Below are positions 1 through 8,820 of a DNA stretch of 64,000 nucleotides, one piece after another; within the stretch, counting starts at the first letter, position 1; the number at the start of each line of letters is the position of its first letter. The notes under the pieces were generated by a model that was not told where the DNA came from, did no database searches, and was given only the letters and a program-made list of their open reading frames with translations. The translations under genes and the position numbers were made by a program. The stretch is from JBBATK01 sp039810585 (GTDB lineage: Bacteria > Bacteroidota > Ignavibacteria > Kapaibacteriales > NICIL-2). The stretch is taken from contig JBDHXF010000019.1 of the NCBI GenBank assembly GCA_039810585.1, forward strand, positions 1 through 64,000, in the 5' to 3' direction.

Positions 1-15
1 CAATGGTTAGAATAT

Positions 16-870
16 TCATATCGTAGGGGTCTGTGTGATAAAGTGGCACACCGTGGTGCGGATGTCGCTAAAGTACTCTGTCACCGCTTCTGCATCTTCA
101 TGGGAACGAAAGAGTCCGAACACACTACTACCGCTGCCGGACATGGCCGCATACAAAGCGCCATGATCAAGCAAGCGAGTTTTCAGTGCGCCCAGTTCCG
201 GATGTGCGTTGAAGACGACCTGCTCAAAATCGTTGTGAAGAGTGGCACGCAAACGTGTCTCATTGCCCACCGCGTCTCGAAGCATGGCCACGAGATCGGT
301 GCACGAGCGCTTCGAGGCATCACGACCAAGCCAAGAGTAGGCCATTGCGGTCGAAATGCCTAACTCGGGCGACACAATGAGTACAGACCAAGGCAGAGAA
401 AGTGTACACTCTTCCAACACAGTGCCGGTTCCCGTTGCCAGGCAAGCGCCTGAATGCAAGAAGAAAGGAACGTCGGCGCCAAGGTTGGTGGCCAGGCGTT
501 CCAGCTCTGGTTGGGTGCAGGGGAGATTCCAAAAGCGGCAAAGACCGAGCAGGGTAGCGGCTGCGTCGCTGCTTCCACCGCCAAGGCCGGCGCCAATTGG
601 TATATGCTTGTCGATGGTTATCTTTGCTCCTTCCACGACGCCGTAGGCACGGCTTAAACTCATCGCAGCTTTGTACACCAAATTCTCATGGGCGTTTTCG
701 TGAGCGAGTGCATCGCACCGGACAACAATAGTGTCGTTGGTTTCGATTTGGATGAGATCGTGAAGGGAGACGCGGCAGAGCACGGAACAGATATCATGAT
801 ATCCGTCCGCACGTTTTCCTAACACTTCTAGACCCAAATTGAGTTTTGCGTACGCTGGTAGTGAGAGCAT
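16..870 (-). CDS. ispE: 4-diphosphocytidyl-2-C-methyl-D-erythritol kinase
   Basis: GHMP-family kinase of the non-mevalonate isoprenoid pathway. It phosphorylates CDP-methylerythritol in the cytoplasm. The N-terminus (AYAKLNLGLEVLGKRADGYH) is the classical IspE opening, and the GHMP ATP loop is seen as PIGAGLGGGSSDAAATL. A C-terminal MSGSGSSVFGLF glycine motif is also present. The open frame extends upstream to 960, but that extension has no family similarity, so the ATG at 870 is used. This gives 284 residues, normal for IspE. It is divergent from the polyprenol kinase-like gene at 904 with only 33 bp between them, so the two genes must share a very short promoter region. Confidence 0.95.
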   Translation of the reverse strand: MLSLPAYAKLNLGLEVLGKRADGYHDICSVLCRVSLHDLIQIETNDTIVVRCDALAHENAHENLVYKAAMSLSRAYGVVEGAKITIDKHIPIGAGLGGGSSDAAATLLGLCRFWNLPCTQPELERLATNLGADVPFFLHSGACLATGTGTVLEECTLSLPWSVLIVSPELGISTAMAYSWLGRDASKRSCTDLVAMLRDAVGNETRLRATLHNDFEQVVFNAHPELGALKTRLLDHGALYAAMSGSGSSVFGLFRSHEDAEAVTEYFSDIRTTVCHFITQTPTI

Positions 871-903
871 GGTGGGAGGCAGTTTGAAGGACAAAAATAC
901 GGA

Positions 904-1569
904 ATGACGACACAAACGGAGATACCATACCAATCGGAGATTCAGCGCAAGGCCATTCATCTGTTGTCCTTATCGATTCCCATCCTGTATGCTGTGGTGG
1001 ATAAACACACGGCTTTATGGATTATCGTACCGATGACGGCTGCCTTTGTCCTTGTTGACGTGGTGAGCCACCGTAGCGGTATAGTTCGGGAATTGGTTCT
1101 GCGGTATTTCGGGGGAATGATGCGTCGGCATGAGCTTCGGGTCGACAAGTTTATGCTCAATGGAGCCTCGTATGTGCTTCTTGCCGCATGCCTATGTATC
1201 ATTGTCTTTCCAAAGATTATTGCCATCACTGCTTTCTCTATTCTCATTGTGAGCGATATTTGTGCGGCTTTAATCGGTCGACGTTATGGCCGGCATCCTT
1301 TTTTAGATAAAAGTTTAGAGGGAACTGCCGCTTTTGCTGTTTCGGCGGTGCTGGTTATTCTGGTCATTGCTCAGCTTGTGCACGCCCCGCTCAGTTATGT
1401 GAGCAGTGGTTGTATAGCGGCAGTGCTGGGAGCGGTGATTGAGAACATATCGCCACGGTTGAAGCTGGATGACAATGTCTCTATACCCTTGACCATTGGA
1501 ATTAGCCAGTGGCTTTTGGCACTGACGCTGCACACGGGTTCGGAGAGCTTTCTTGCATTACTGAGTTAG
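904..1569 (+). CDS. Dolichol/phytol kinase-like CTP-dependent membrane kinase
   Basis: Polytopic membrane protein of 221 residues resembling the SEC59/DGK1/VTE5 group, which transfers phosphate from CTP to polyprenols, phytol or diacylglycerol. Visible family marks are QRKAIHLLS near the N-terminus, the SDICAALIGRRYGRHPF segment, and KSLEGTAAF around residue 140. Several hydrophobic helices fill the rest. The lipid substrate cannot be told from sequence. A link to isoprenoid salvage would fit the divergent ispE, but that is inference. Only 8 bp separate it from the next gene, so co-transcription is likely. Confidence 0.72.
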   Translation: MTTQTEIPYQSEIQRKAIHLLSLSIPILYAVVDKHTALWIIVPMTAAFVLVDVVSHRSGIVRELVLRYFGGMMRRHELRVDKFMLNGASYVLLAACLCIIVFPKIIAITAFSILIVSDICAALIGRRYGRHPFLDKSLEGTAAFAVSAVLVILVIAQLVHAPLSYVSSGCIAAVLGAVIENISPRLKLDDNVSIPLTIGISQWLLALTLHTGSESFLALLS

Positions 1570-1577
1570 GACCGTGT

Positions 1578-2102
1578 ATGAAGTGGATTTGGGCATACGT
1601 CATTCTGGTGTTCGTTGTCGCCATCGGTGTTATGGTCACCGTCAAAACTCAGCCTTGCATGAGGATGGAGCTGACGGATCACGCGGAGCAACAACTTCAA
1701 TCCGGTGAGTTGATTCACTACTGCACCGTGAAAGTTGATGCTGACGATATCGATTCCGCTGCGTGCAGGCGCTATGCGTCGGACTACTATCACCGGATTA
1801 TTCCGGACTCTGTCAATAAGCAAATTCCGGTTCAGGTTCGTTTCTTTTTCTACCGTCAGTCCGAATTGCAAGATCTTGACGCTATGGATATTCAGAGTAT
1901 TGCGCATAACGACAGCGCCGCTATCCTTCGTGCTCGAAAATTGGGATACGATGCGGAGGGATTTGCTGCCGTCCGTTTTTCGGATGTGTATAGAATTTTT
2001 GGACGGGATACTTTGTACGGAGTTCACGGCAAGGTGATTATTCCTCGTTATGGACTCCAGATTGCGTCATTCTTTCCTAAACCCTCATCTACTCAACAGT
2101 GA
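1578..2102 (+). CDS. Hypothetical single-pass membrane or secreted protein
   Basis: I do not recognise this 174-residue protein. It opens with MKWIWAYVILVFVVAIGVMV, a clear N-terminal membrane anchor or uncleaved signal, followed by a soluble region with no motif I can name. The ATG at 1578 is preferred over an earlier in-frame start at 1509, because the earlier one overlaps the upstream gene and would put non-hydrophobic residues before the anchor. It lies between a membrane kinase and a FabL-like reductase, with a 2 bp gap to the latter, and so probably belongs to a lipid-related operon. Confidence 0.6.
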   Translation: MKWIWAYVILVFVVAIGVMVTVKTQPCMRMELTDHAEQQLQSGELIHYCTVKVDADDIDSAACRRYASDYYHRIIPDSVNKQIPVQVRFFFYRQSELQDLDAMDIQSIAHNDSAAILRARKLGYDAEGFAAVRFSDVYRIFGRDTLYGVHGKVIIPRYGLQIASFFPKPSSTQQ

Positions 2103-2104
2103 TC

Positions 2105-2929
2105 ATGAATCGAAATCAATACATCCTCATACTTGGTGCTTCAAGCGGATTTGGAAAAGCAACGGCCTTGCGCATGGCAACGGAAGGGTATCATATCCTT
2201 GGAGTACACCTTGATCGAGCGGCGGGACTGGCGCAAGTGGAGGAGCTCCAGCACCAGATTACCGCGCTTGGGGTGCGAAGTCATTTCTTCAACGTCAACG
2301 CCGCGGATGAGGATCGCAGGGCAGAAGTGGTGGCGGCATTCGCTGAAGAACTCGGCAAACACGAGGACTCCGGTATTCATTTAGTGTTGCATTCTCTAGC
2401 CTTCGGTTCGTTGAAACCATTTGTAACGGATAAGCGTGAGGATACGCTCACGCAGAAGCAAGTGGAAATGACCATTGATGTGATGGCCTCGTCGCTGGTG
2501 TACTGGGTGCAGGATTTGTTCTTCGCGGGCTTACTGAAACATGGTGGCCGCGTACTCTCGCTCACCTCTGCCGGTAGTCACCGTGCCCTGCCAGCGTATG
2601 GTGCTGTGTCTGCGGCAAAAGCCGCACTGGAAGCCTATACGAGGCAACTGGCTTTAGAGCTTGCTCCGTGGCACATTACCTGCAACACGATTCGGGCGGG
2701 AGTGACCGATACGCCGGCCTTCCGCAAAATTCCGGGCGCAGATGTGCTGAGGACGAATGCCAAAATGAGAAATCCCAATCACATCTTGACAACTACCGAG
2801 CGGGTGGCAGACGTGATCAGCCTGGTAGCTCGTCCGGAGAGTCAGTGGATTAATGGTCACGTCCTTGCTGCCGACGGTGGTGAAGATGCCATCGATCTCA
2901 CTTGGTGGACAGAGGGTGACGCCAAGTAG
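2105..2929 (+). CDS. FabL-like enoyl-ACP reductase (SDR family)
   Basis: Short-chain dehydrogenase of 274 residues. The cofactor loop is GASSGFGKA near the N-terminus. The catalytic pair is Tyr-x6-Lys (YGAVSAAKAAL), the spacing of FabI/FabL enoyl reductases rather than the Tyr-x3-Lys of ordinary SDRs. The C-terminal part (LELAPWHITCNTIRAG, then NGHVLAADGG) resembles Bacillus FabL. It would reduce enoyl-ACP in type II fatty acid synthesis, but a different enoyl or ketone substrate cannot be excluded. A GTG at 2099 is an alternative start that overlaps the preceding stop; neither start has a strong Shine-Dalgarno. The gene is followed at once by a palindromic repeat. Confidence 0.75.
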   Translation: MNRNQYILILGASSGFGKATALRMATEGYHILGVHLDRAAGLAQVEELQHQITALGVRSHFFNVNAADEDRRAEVVAAFAEELGKHEDSGIHLVLHSLAFGSLKPFVTDKREDTLTQKQVEMTIDVMASSLVYWVQDLFFAGLLKHGGRVLSLTSAGSHRALPAYGAVSAAKAALEAYTRQLALELAPWHITCNTIRAGVTDTPAFRKIPGADVLRTNAKMRNPNHILTTTERVADVISLVARPESQWINGHVLAADGGEDAIDLTWWTEGDAK

Positions 2930-2936
2930 AACATCG

Positions 2937-2977
2937 TCAGGAGATTTCTTGTACGCGCCGCGCAAAGCGCGCACGTA
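2937..2977 (-). repeat. Dispersed palindrome with conserved tail, copy 1
   Basis: An imperfect 26-nt palindrome at 2952-2977 (outer arms TACG/CGTA, loop AAA, one mismatch and one bulge). Its left flank (2937-2951), read on the minus strand, is CAAGAAATCTCCTGA. The same layout, palindrome then a GAAAATCTCCTGA-like tail, recurs at 13414-13461, 17320-17360 and 35064-35110. This copy is in reverse orientation, between the FabL-like gene and a lipoprotein gene. Confidence 0.5.
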
Positions 2978-3000
2978 GTATTATTCATCGCAGGTTGGTT

Positions 3001-3582
3001 ATGAGGCTCAAGGATGAGACGTTATGCACGATGTATGTACTCCTCGCTGGTTTACTGTGCCTCTCATCATGTCTGCAAAGTCCGCGCTCGTCTCTTTTCC
3101 GTCAGCAATCTTCTTCCACAGAACAGTCTCGCACGCAAGCCTCAGTCGGCGTAGCTGACCCGGAACGCTTTCGCGATACGAGCTACCGTCGGATTCTGAG
3201 TCCCGGCAGCAACGTCGCTGCCGATGCATTTTCTGCAGCACAACAGGATTTTGATCAACAGCACTATGAGGAGGCACGGCAAGAGTGCGAACATCTGCTG
3301 GAGACCTTGGACGACGCCGACTCTCTTCACGCGGAAGCAGCATTTCTGCTCGCCGAATGTTACGTTCAGCGTAATACCCTTGACGACGCAGTCACACAAC
3401 TGGAAGCACTGCGCACGCAGCACCTAAACCCCGGTATAACGGAGCGAAGCACCTTACGATTGGGCCAAGTGTACTGTCTGCTAGGTAAAGATGATAAGGC
3501 ACGTGCTACGTTCGCCGACTTCCGCAGACGATTTCCTCAATCGCCATACCTGCAGCTTGCAAGCTGCACATCGGTTCATTAA
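3001..3582 (+). CDS. TPR-containing lipoprotein, function unknown
   Basis: A 193-residue predicted lipoprotein. Near the N-terminus a hydrophobic segment ends in a lipobox-like LCLSSC, so the cysteine would be acylated after signal peptidase II cleavage. The mature part has a Ser/Gln-rich linker, then two or three helical TPR-like units (FDQQHYEEARQECEHLL; then AAFLLAECYVQRNTLDDA; then LRLGQVYCLLGKDDKARA). This resembles BamD/CpoB-type periplasmic TPR lipoproteins, but no specific partner is indicated. The ATG at 3001 is used; an in-frame TTG lies 6 bp upstream. Its stop overlaps the stop of the convergent DedA gene by 4 bp. Confidence 0.68.
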   Translation: MRLKDETLCTMYVLLAGLLCLSSCLQSPRSSLFRQQSSSTEQSRTQASVGVADPERFRDTSYRRILSPGSNVAADAFSAAQQDFDQQHYEEARQECEHLLETLDDADSLHAEAAFLLAECYVQRNTLDDAVTQLEALRTQHLNPGITERSTLRLGQVYCLLGKDDKARATFADFRRRFPQSPYLQLASCTSVH

Positions 3583-4229
3583 TCGTGGCGGGATAGAGAA
3601 CCGTCGTCGTCAGTTTTTCTCTTTGCACTGATAACTCGAGTGACCACAAACATAAGAACGAGCCCGATCAGCAGGAGAGTGACAATGGTGCTGTAGGTGC
3701 GCAAATACTGATCCAAGAGGCGCCAGTTTTTCCCCAGTTGTTGCCCTGCAAAGAGAATGAGGCCATTCCAAAAGAGCGCGCTGATGCCGCAGTAGAGCAA
3801 GCTTGGACTTAAGCGCATGGCAGACATACCGGCAAGAAAAGCAATAACGGCTCGTGTGCCGGAAAGGAAGCGGTTCACGACAATGACCGCGTAGCCCCAA
3901 CGGCGAAACCACTGCTCCACTTTGTGCACAGCGTTCACGGGTATGAAGCGGCATCGCCCGGATTCAACCACCGAACGATCGACCCTGCGACCAATAAGAA
4001 ACATGGTATCGAATCCAAGGATACTTCCTGCTGTCGACGATACTAAAGCCGTCGGGAAGTCAATCACCCCAACTCCAACCAGAGTTCCGATAAACACCAG
4101 GAACACATCACTTGGCGACGGAGGGAAAATATTTTCAACATAAGCATTAGCGAAGCAAAACGCAGTCAGCGCCCAGTAGGGCAGTTGCTGCATCCACGCA
4201 ATCACTACCTCAAGATCGTGTTCGCTCAT
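3579..4229 (-). CDS. DedA family inner-membrane protein
   Basis: A 216-residue DedA/VTT-domain membrane protein. Family marks are the PPSPSDVFLVFIG segment near residue 36, a glycine-rich helix (STAGSILGFDTMFLIGRR), the RWGYAVIVVNRFLSGTRAVI segment with its conserved arginines, and FWNGLILFAGQQLGKNW. DedA proteins are linked to flipping of undecaprenyl phosphate or phospholipids and to envelope homeostasis; the exact substrate here is unknown. It is convergent with the upstream lipoprotein gene, overlapping by 4 bp. Its start is 64 bp from the start of the divergent histidine kinase gene. Confidence 0.88.
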   Translation of the reverse strand: MSEHDLEVVIAWMQQLPYWALTAFCFANAYVENIFPPSPSDVFLVFIGTLVGVGVIDFPTALVSSTAGSILGFDTMFLIGRRVDRSVVESGRCRFIPVNAVHKVEQWFRRWGYAVIVVNRFLSGTRAVIAFLAGMSAMRLSPSLLYCGISALFWNGLILFAGQQLGKNWRLLDQYLRTYSTIVTLLLIGLVLMFVVTRVISAKRKTDDDGSLSRHD

Positions 4230-4293
4230 AAAGGATCAGTATCCGGTGTGGGCTAACTTAGCCACAACAGTGGTATTTTGCAGGAGAACTTTC

Positions 4294-5094
4294 GTGAGAA
4301 GTCTCTTTTTGAGACCATTGTCGTACCCTATGCCAGAACATCAACCGCACACTGAATCGGAGCAGGTCTTGGGCTATCTCATTGGCGGTCTGGCTCACGA
4401 TCTCAACAACTACCTTTCTCCCATACTACTCGGTGTACAAACGCTCCAGAGAAACGATCCGGACGAGAAGACAAAACGCATTTTGTCGATGATCGAGCAA
4501 TCGTCGCGTCGTGCCACCGAAATGCTCCGGCACATTTTAGACCATGCACGGTCGACTCGCATCGGCTCTGAACGCACATCCTCGTCACAGGTAGCCGAGA
4601 TGTTAGAGCAATGCGTACGCGAGCAGCAAAGCACCGACTACGATTTTGAAGTTCAGTACGACCCGCTTCTGGCGCATCGTGAAATGGGAATTGGTTATGC
4701 ACGTCTGTACCTCATTCTACAGGCATTGCTACGAAATGCATGGGAGGCGACAGTTGATCGACCCTTTGTTCGAGTTAGCTGTCGCGCGTGCACGATTGAC
4801 GATGAGTATCGTCGCCTGCATCGCTCAGCTCGGGTAGGAAACTTTGCCTGCATCGAAGTGAAGGATCTCGGGTGCGGTATGACCGACGAGGTACTGAAGC
4901 ACGCCTGTGATGCCTTTTATACGACCCGTCAACACAGTGGTCATGCAGGCCTCGGCTTATTTCTCGTGCACACCCTGGTGAAACAGAGTGACGGATTTAT
5001 TGAGTTTGATACCTCCGCAGACAAAGGAACATCGGTTCGAGTTTACGTTCCTTTGATGCAAGGATCGGCGGAAATGCAGAACAACAGTCGATGA
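4294..5094 (+). CDS. Short soluble sensor histidine kinase
   Basis: A 266-residue histidine kinase with no sensor domain or membrane segment. In order it has an H-box (GGLAHDLNNYLSPIL, phosphoacceptor His), a dimerisation helix, an N-box (ALLRNAWEA), G1 (VKDLGCGM), F-box (FYTTR) and G2 (GLGLFLV), all intact. The H-box form resembles NtrB-type kinases (AHELNN/AHDLNN). The GTG at 4294 is preferred: AGGAG at 4282-4286 lies 7 bp upstream. Alternatives are GTG 4246 and ATG 4330. No response regulator is adjacent, so it is an orphan kinase or acts with a distant partner. Confidence 0.85.
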   Translation: MRSLFLRPLSYPMPEHQPHTESEQVLGYLIGGLAHDLNNYLSPILLGVQTLQRNDPDEKTKRILSMIEQSSRRATEMLRHILDHARSTRIGSERTSSSQVAEMLEQCVREQQSTDYDFEVQYDPLLAHREMGIGYARLYLILQALLRNAWEATVDRPFVRVSCRACTIDDEYRRLHRSARVGNFACIEVKDLGCGMTDEVLKHACDAFYTTRQHSGHAGLGLFLVHTLVKQSDGFIEFDTSADKGTSVRVYVPLMQGSAEMQNNSR

Positions 5095-5143
5095 AATTCA
5101 AGAAACAAAACAACAGTTCTTTTCACCATCATTTGGAGTGGAG

Positions 5144-6688
5144 ATGAAAGCCTTTCAAAACGAGGTCTATCTCAATTTTACGCTGCCGGCTGTAGCAAAG
5201 AAACAGCAGCAGGCACTGGAAGCAGTTCGCAAGAAATTCGGTAAAGAATATCCCAACATTATCAACGGAAAAAAGGTGGTCACCGAGAAGAAGACCATCT
5301 CACTCAATCCCGCGCAGCCGTCTGAAACTGTCGGTATCTTTCAAAAGTCGGGCATCGCAGACGCCGAAACCGCCATTCGCAGTGCAGCAAAGGCGTTTGA
5401 GACGTGGAAGAAAGTCCCGGCAAAGCAACGTGCTGCCGTTCTCTTTAAAGCAGCAGCCATTGTACGTAAGCGTCGCCTGGAAGTGAATGCTTGGATGATT
5501 TCCGAAGTTGGGAAGAATTTTCTTGAAGCTGATGCCGATACCTGCGAGGCTATCGATTTCCTTGAGTTTTATGGTCGTGAAGCCTTGCGATACGCCGATC
5601 CCCAGCCCGTTGTACCGAACAAAGGCGAGCATAATGAGTTGCTGTATGTTCCACTGGGTGTGGGCGTTATTATTCCGCCGTGGAATTTCCCCTTTGCCAT
5701 TTTGGTGGGCATGTCGTCCGCAGCCATTGTCGCCGGAAATTGCATTGTACTGAAGCCATCGAGCGAATCCCCGATGATGGGCTGGCTCTTTCAGGAAATC
5801 ATGGCAGAAGCTGGATTACCAAAGGGCGTCTTGAACTTCTTGGTGTCGAGTGGTGGCGAGGCGGGCGACTTCCTCGTTCAACATCCCCTTACTCGTTTTA
5901 TTTCATTTACCGGATCGATGGAAGTTGGTTTGCGTGTGAACGAATTGGCAGCGAAAACACCGAAGGATCAGATTTGGATCAAGAGAGTGGTGGCCGAAAT
6001 GGGGGGCAAGGATGCTATCGTCGTCGACAGCGAAGCTGACGTTGATGAAGCGGTCAAAGGAACGGTTGCGGCAGCGTTCGGATTTCAAGGACAAAAATGC
6101 TCGGCTTGTTCACGAGTAATTGTTGATGCTGCAGTGTACAAGGAGTTCGTGACAAAGCTCAAACCGGCAGTCGAGGCTCTCGTTGTTGACAATCCACTCA
6201 CCGATTCCGCTATGGGACCTGTGGTCAGCGAAAAAGCAATGAACACCATCCTTCGTTACATTACTATTGGTAAGTCAGAAGGTAAGCTGCTTACAGGTGG
6301 AAACCGAGTTGCAGGACGTGATGGATATTATCTTGAACCGACCGTCTTTACAGACATCAAGCCCGATGCAGTGATTGCTCAGGAAGAAATATTCGGCCCG
6401 GTTCTGGCTGTCATCAAATCCAAAAATTTTGATGATGGATTGAAAATTGCCAATGGAACGAAGTACGGTCTTACCGGAGCAGTCTACACCAAAAACAAGA
6501 AGAAGCTTGCTCAAGCCCGCGATGAGTTCTTTGTTGGAAATCTCTATTTGAATCGCAAGTGTACGGGTGCACTGGTTGGTGTCCATCCCTTTGGCGGTTT
6601 CAATATGAGTGGGACAGACTCGAAAGCCGGCGGGCGTGACTACTTGCTCCTATTCATGCAAGCCAAGTCCGTTGCACGTAAGATGTGA
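5144..6688 (+). CDS. L-glutamate gamma-semialdehyde (1-pyrroline-5-carboxylate) dehydrogenase
   Basis: NAD-dependent aldehyde dehydrogenase of 514 residues, close in length and motifs to RocA/PruA-type enzymes that oxidise glutamate semialdehyde in proline and arginine breakdown. The oxyanion Asn lies in PPWNFPFAI, the general-base Glu in VVAEMGGKDAIVVD, and the catalytic Cys in GQKCSACSR. The N-terminal INGKKV and QPSETVGIF segments are typical of RocA. The ATG at 5144 is chosen because GGAG ends 5 bp upstream; a GTG 6 bp earlier would lie on that site. No proline dehydrogenase gene is adjacent. A strong terminator follows at 6733-6770. Confidence 0.88.
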   Translation: MKAFQNEVYLNFTLPAVAKKQQQALEAVRKKFGKEYPNIINGKKVVTEKKTISLNPAQPSETVGIFQKSGIADAETAIRSAAKAFETWKKVPAKQRAAVLFKAAAIVRKRRLEVNAWMISEVGKNFLEADADTCEAIDFLEFYGREALRYADPQPVVPNKGEHNELLYVPLGVGVIIPPWNFPFAILVGMSSAAIVAGNCIVLKPSSESPMMGWLFQEIMAEAGLPKGVLNFLVSSGGEAGDFLVQHPLTRFISFTGSMEVGLRVNELAAKTPKDQIWIKRVVAEMGGKDAIVVDSEADVDEAVKGTVAAAFGFQGQKCSACSRVIVDAAVYKEFVTKLKPAVEALVVDNPLTDSAMGPVVSEKAMNTILRYITIGKSEGKLLTGGNRVAGRDGYYLEPTVFTDIKPDAVIAQEEIFGPVLAVIKSKNFDDGLKIANGTKYGLTGAVYTKNKKKLAQARDEFFVGNLYLNRKCTGALVGVHPFGGFNMSGTDSKAGGRDYLLLFMQAKSVARKM

Positions 6689-6732
6689 CAGAATGCCTGA
6701 GTGATTCAGTCGCCGTAACGTGAGTAACCATG

Positions 6733-6770
6733 AAAAAGAGCGCAAGCAGTTTTGCTTGCGCTCTTTTTTT
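6733..6770. terminator. Rho-independent terminator, probably bidirectional
   Basis: A perfect 12-bp stem AAGAGCGCAAGC (6736-6747) pairs with 6754-6765 across a 6-nt loop. It is followed by T's on the plus strand and preceded by A's that become T's on the minus strand. It sits between the convergent aldehyde dehydrogenase gene and the minus-strand lipoprotein gene and can end both transcripts. Confidence 0.92.
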
Positions 6771-6812
6771 GAGCATCGTAGGGAGCTCGATGCACACGGT
6801 TCTTTGCGACCT

Positions 6813-7571
6813 CTACATATTTGGAGGGAACACACCCAACTGGATTACTTTTCCGGTGGTTGTCTCGATGATCACTCCGACAAGTCCAAATTTATGGTTT
6901 GTAACGTAAGTGATTTTCTGAATGAAGGGGTCTGACTTTGTCTCCTCAACCTTCATGACCTTGATGAGATAAAATCCGATAGCATAGTCGTCGGTGCTCG
7001 AGTGATACGTGACGGTGCGAGTAATTTTGACTCCGTCCGAGTTCGTGAACTCATAGGTGTCGCCAACGGCAGATGCATATTTTACGATTGTATATGGTTT
7101 GGACTCATCGCCGTTTGAATTGACGAATTCTTGAATGCCATCGCTCGTTACTTTCATTTTCAAGTCGAAAGACACATGCATTGCGCTGGGGTTCGAGGTG
7201 TCGAGTGTTGCGTGAAAACGTGATTTGTAATAGTCGATAGCCTGGGATCTCAACTGACCACCAAGAGCCGACGTACCCAATGCCGAATCGAGTGCTTTCA
7301 CAAAGCTCGAATCAAAACCAATGTCGGCATGGAAAGTCACTACACCGTTGTTGTTTTTCGTGACCTTGACGGTGTCGTACATATTACTCATTCCCGGTAT
7401 GTACCCGGAAGGCAAACCAAGCCACGTATTAAACCGCGAACCGACTTCAGTAAATCCCACATTGGGGTCGCCCGCCAACTCGTTAGGACCCAAAACACTT
7501 TTTGCACACGATACGTAGAGCGAGATGCCAACAATCGTCAAAGCAAGAGTCAGCGTGTGAATGGTACGCAT
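6813..7571 (-). CDS. Hypothetical lipoprotein
   Basis: A 252-residue predicted lipoprotein that I do not recognise. MRTIHTLTLALTIVGISLY is followed by VSCAKS, giving a signal peptide and a candidate lipidated cysteine near residue 22. The rest is soluble, Ser/Thr/Asp-rich and probably beta-strand-rich. The ATG at 7571 is chosen over 7607 because on the minus strand GGAGG stands 6 bp upstream. It is convergent with the aldehyde dehydrogenase gene across the shared terminator. Confidence 0.7.
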   Translation of the reverse strand: MRTIHTLTLALTIVGISLYVSCAKSVLGPNELAGDPNVGFTEVGSRFNTWLGLPSGYIPGMSNMYDTVKVTKNNNGVVTFHADIGFDSSFVKALDSALGTSALGGQLRSQAIDYYKSRFHATLDTSNPSAMHVSFDLKMKVTSDGIQEFVNSNGDESKPYTIVKYASAVGDTYEFTNSDGVKITRTVTYHSSTDDYAIGFYLIKVMKVEETKSDPFIQKITYVTNHKFGLVGVIIETTTGKVIQLGVFPPNM

Positions 7572-8007
7572 AGAACCTCCGTCGTTCGTAAAACTATCTG
7601 CGTTCAAAACTCAGTGTTTCGACTAGGCTACACCATGACCGAGATCAGTTTTTAAACAGATTGAGCTCAGGGATCGAGCGACAGCTTATCCGGGAAGAAA
7701 TCGCGCGCTTGGCCTCCCTTCGCCTCCATTTATCCGTCTTGCGTAGCAGAGATCCAATTCCGACCCGGACACTCGAGCCTGTGTCATCGAAGTGGAACGA
7801 TAGTCACTGAAGGTCGCAAACAGTGAGTGACGGTATCAGAGTGAGAGACCAACCGTTATCACCAGCCAAAACTGTATTTTGCGGCGTACTGCATTCACCC
7901 GCCACAGGTGGAAGGCTGTACAGTGAGTTCACGCTCGTTCCACACTCGTTCCACACGCCATGTCTTCATTGCAGGACTCCGCTCGTGCACCCCGGGTGCA
8001 CGGCATT
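7572..8007. other. Intergenic region between divergent lipoprotein genes
   Basis: 436 bp with no convincing gene. It should hold two divergent promoters, but I cannot place them with confidence. Small features seen are an inverted repeat TCACTG/CAGTGA (7804-7809 and 7821-7826), two tandem copies of the 11-mer CTCGTTCCACA (7934-7955), and a near-perfect palindrome CGTGCACCC/GGGTGCACG centred near 7993, just upstream of the nuclease start. Confidence 0.4.
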
Positions 8008-8811
8008 ATGCGCTTTGCAGTACTCGTCAGCTGTGTTATTGTTCTCGCTGCCGTGGATGGATGCCACAGTGTTTCTCCGGTTGAACCGGAACCACTGACA
8101 CTCGGCTTGTACTCCGAACCCTTGGGTATGGGAATGCCGGTCGATGCCGACAGCAGCGACGACATCATTATCAGGCATTTCCAGTACACCTGCTCGTACA
8201 ATCCTATACTGAACGTTGCCAATTGGGTGTGTTGGAACGAAGACTCCTTGTGGTATGGACCGTCGGAGCGTTGCGATTGTTTTGGCGCAGATCCCCTGCT
8301 TCCCGCAGAGTGCATGCCCGTTACCAATGCGGTGTACAGTGGATCCGGATACGATCGCGGACACCTGGCCAACAGCGAGGCTAGAACACGCTGCGACTCG
8401 GACAACCACAACACGTTTTATTACACAAACATCTTTCCCCAAACCGCGAGCCTGAACCGCCAGACCTGGTACTATTTGGAACGGTATTGCGACTCGCTCT
8501 CTACCGAGGCTCACAAAGAATTGTTCATTATGGCGGGGGGAGTGTACCATTCCAAAAAACGTGTCAACAACGTGGTGACAATACCGGATTCGTGTTGGAA
8601 AGTAATCGTGGTTCTGGAGCGAGGACAGCATGCGGCCAGTGTTAATGCGGGCACGGAAATCATAGCCGTGATGATGCCAAACATGGTGTATAACAAGGAC
8701 AACAACGATTGGAGAATGTACCAAACCACGGTCAAAGACATCGAACAAGCTACCGGTTATAAGCTCTTAAGCGCAGTGCCGGCTAACCTGCAACTGGCCT
8801 TAAAAAACTAA
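8008..8811 (+). CDS. NucA-type DNA/RNA non-specific endonuclease, lipoprotein
   Basis: Sugar-non-specific endonuclease of the beta-beta-alpha-metal (NUC1/NucA) family, 267 residues. The catalytic DRGH motif is in SGYDRGHLANSEAR, with the general-base His at about residue 119. The Mg-binding Asn region follows as NIFPQTASLNRQTW, then YLERYC. The N-terminus (MRFAVLVSCVIVLAAVDGC) reads as a lipoprotein signal, so the enzyme would sit on the outer membrane or in the periplasm. An upstream ATG at 7960 would bury the signal, so ATG 8008 is used. A NuiA-like inhibitor gene lies at 56522. The VOC gene follows after 9 bp. Confidence 0.9.
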   Translation: MRFAVLVSCVIVLAAVDGCHSVSPVEPEPLTLGLYSEPLGMGMPVDADSSDDIIIRHFQYTCSYNPILNVANWVCWNEDSLWYGPSERCDCFGADPLLPAECMPVTNAVYSGSGYDRGHLANSEARTRCDSDNHNTFYYTNIFPQTASLNRQTWYYLERYCDSLSTEAHKELFIMAGGVYHSKKRVNNVVTIPDSCWKVIVVLERGQHAASVNAGTEIIAVMMPNMVYNKDNNDWRMYQTTVKDIEQATGYKLLSAVPANLQLALKN

Positions 8812-8820
8812 GGAGCGTTT

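Noticed and set aside
7934..7955. Two tandem 11-bp units (CTCGTTCCACA), considered as iterons or a CRISPR start.
   Set aside because: Only two copies with no spacers, and no replication or cas genes nearby.
7966..8748. A 260-codon minus-strand frame opposite the nuclease gene.
   Set aside because: The sense strand encodes a complete NucA-type enzyme with catalytic motifs. The antisense frame has no recognisable domain.
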